Below, piece by piece: positions 63,977 to 64,000 of a stretch of 64,000 nt of DNA. This DNA comes from Saliniradius amylolyticus. Its GTDB lineage: Bacteria; Pseudomonadota; Gammaproteobacteria; Enterobacterales; Alteromonadaceae. The notes beneath the pieces were generated by a model that saw only the letters and a program-made list of their open reading frames with translations, made no database searches and was not told the DNA's origin. Position 1 is the stretch's first letter, and the number at the start of each line of letters is the position of its first letter. The DNA lies in the NCBI RefSeq assembly GCF_003143555.1, contig NZ_CP029347.1, positions 1,488,001 to 1,552,000 of the forward strand. The letters run 5' to 3'. The position numbers were made by a program, and so were the translations under genes.

Positions 63977-64000
63977 CCGAAAAGACCGAATCCATAACCG
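63977..64000 (+). other. Element continues past the window
   Basis: Only 24 bases follow the ATPase stop. They contain AAGACCGAATCC (63982-63993), which also occurs at 62570-62581 and 62776-62787 inside genes. No start codon is visible yet. Confidence 0.4.

Larger units (their letters stand above)
57492..64000 (+). mobile_element. Left part of an integrated phage-like element with rolling-circle initiator and packaging-type ATPase (corticovirus-like candidate)
   Basis: From the leftward repressor to the window end, genes are small, densely packed with ATGA/TGATG overlaps, and differ in character from the chromosome. The set is: repressor, divergent promoters, six small early proteins, HUH initiator, XRE regulator, small membrane proteins, zinc-ribbon membrane protein and HerA-like ATPase. 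No integrase, terminase, tail or recombinase gene is seen. PM2-like proviruses combine a roughly 630-aa rolling-circle initiator (P12) with a genome-packaging ATPase (P9) and many membrane proteins, which is the best match. The right end, where capsid genes would be, lies outside the window. Confidence 0.7.

Noticed and set aside
1-64000. CRISPR arrays, tRNA, rRNA and insertion sequences
   Set aside because: I saw no regularly spaced repeat array, no tRNA-like cloverleaf with a CCA end, no rRNA sequence and no transposase frame with inverted ends.

Overview
The window reads as chromosome from a marine-type gammaproteobacterium, most likely in Alteromonadales (Alteromonas/Aestuariibacter/Lacimicrobium-like). 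The reasons are the gene neighbourhoods pyrD-zapC-rlmKL-uup, DUF3466-rmf-fabA and proQ-prc, a 180-kDa-type NAD glutamate dehydrogenase, pepN followed by a DUF2835 gene, and two secreted proteins with GlyGly-CTERM-like tails. This placement rests on recognition of families and gene order, not on a database search.

Layout. 1-0.5 kb: 3' end of purC. 0.5-4.3 kb: large secreted subtilase (minus). 4.5-8.3 kb: branched-chain 2-oxoacid dehydrogenase operon (E1a, E1b, E2). 8.5-10.5 kb: small membrane protein and LctP-type permease (minus). 10.7-14.5 kb: protein-kinase-like protein, tesB, gamma carbonic anhydrase and LysE exporter in one run. 14.5-15 kb: gap with a candidate small RNA. 15-22.3 kb: rsmF, prpD, SIMPL protein, fRMsr, a small acidic protein, proQ, prc. 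22.4-28.1 kb: two sodium-coupled transporters, pepN, DUF2835. 28.3-35.1 kb: DUF1302, DUF1329, YCF48-like and RND/MMPL genes, a probable envelope transport set. 35.2-52.8 kb: TauE/SafE, NAD-GDH, pyrD, zapC, rlmKL, glutaredoxin, uup, DUF3466, rmf, fabA, a small basic protein, a beta-CASP nuclease and an L,D-transpeptidase. 52.9-57.3 kb: Lpp-like lipoprotein, then an AT-richer stretch with two orphan, phage-flavoured genes and a large PAS-GGDEF-EAL protein.

57.5-64.0 kb (open at the window edge) is the most unusual part. It is a compact mobile-element module: a leftward DUF3693-like repressor, a divergent control region, then thirteen tightly overlapping rightward genes. These include a three-motif HUH rolling-circle replication initiator of 612 aa, an XRE regulator, several one-pass membrane proteins, a zinc-ribbon protein with an acidic linker and membrane anchor, and a HerA/FtsK-like ATPase with a degenerate P-loop. 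There is no integrase, tail or terminase gene in view. The best working reading is the left part of a tailless corticovirus (PM2)-like provirus; a filamentous phage or a satellite is the alternative. Its first gene sits behind a leader whose 11-nt segment is perfectly complementary to the ribosome binding site, which suggests translational control not explained by any family I recognise.

Most chromosomal genes are ordinary housekeeping genes. Several starts were moved from the longest frame because of visible Shine-Dalgarno sequences (subtilase, E2, rsmF, NAD-GDH, fabA, L,D-transpeptidase, the phage genes). rmf (57 codons) is easy to miss because of its size.
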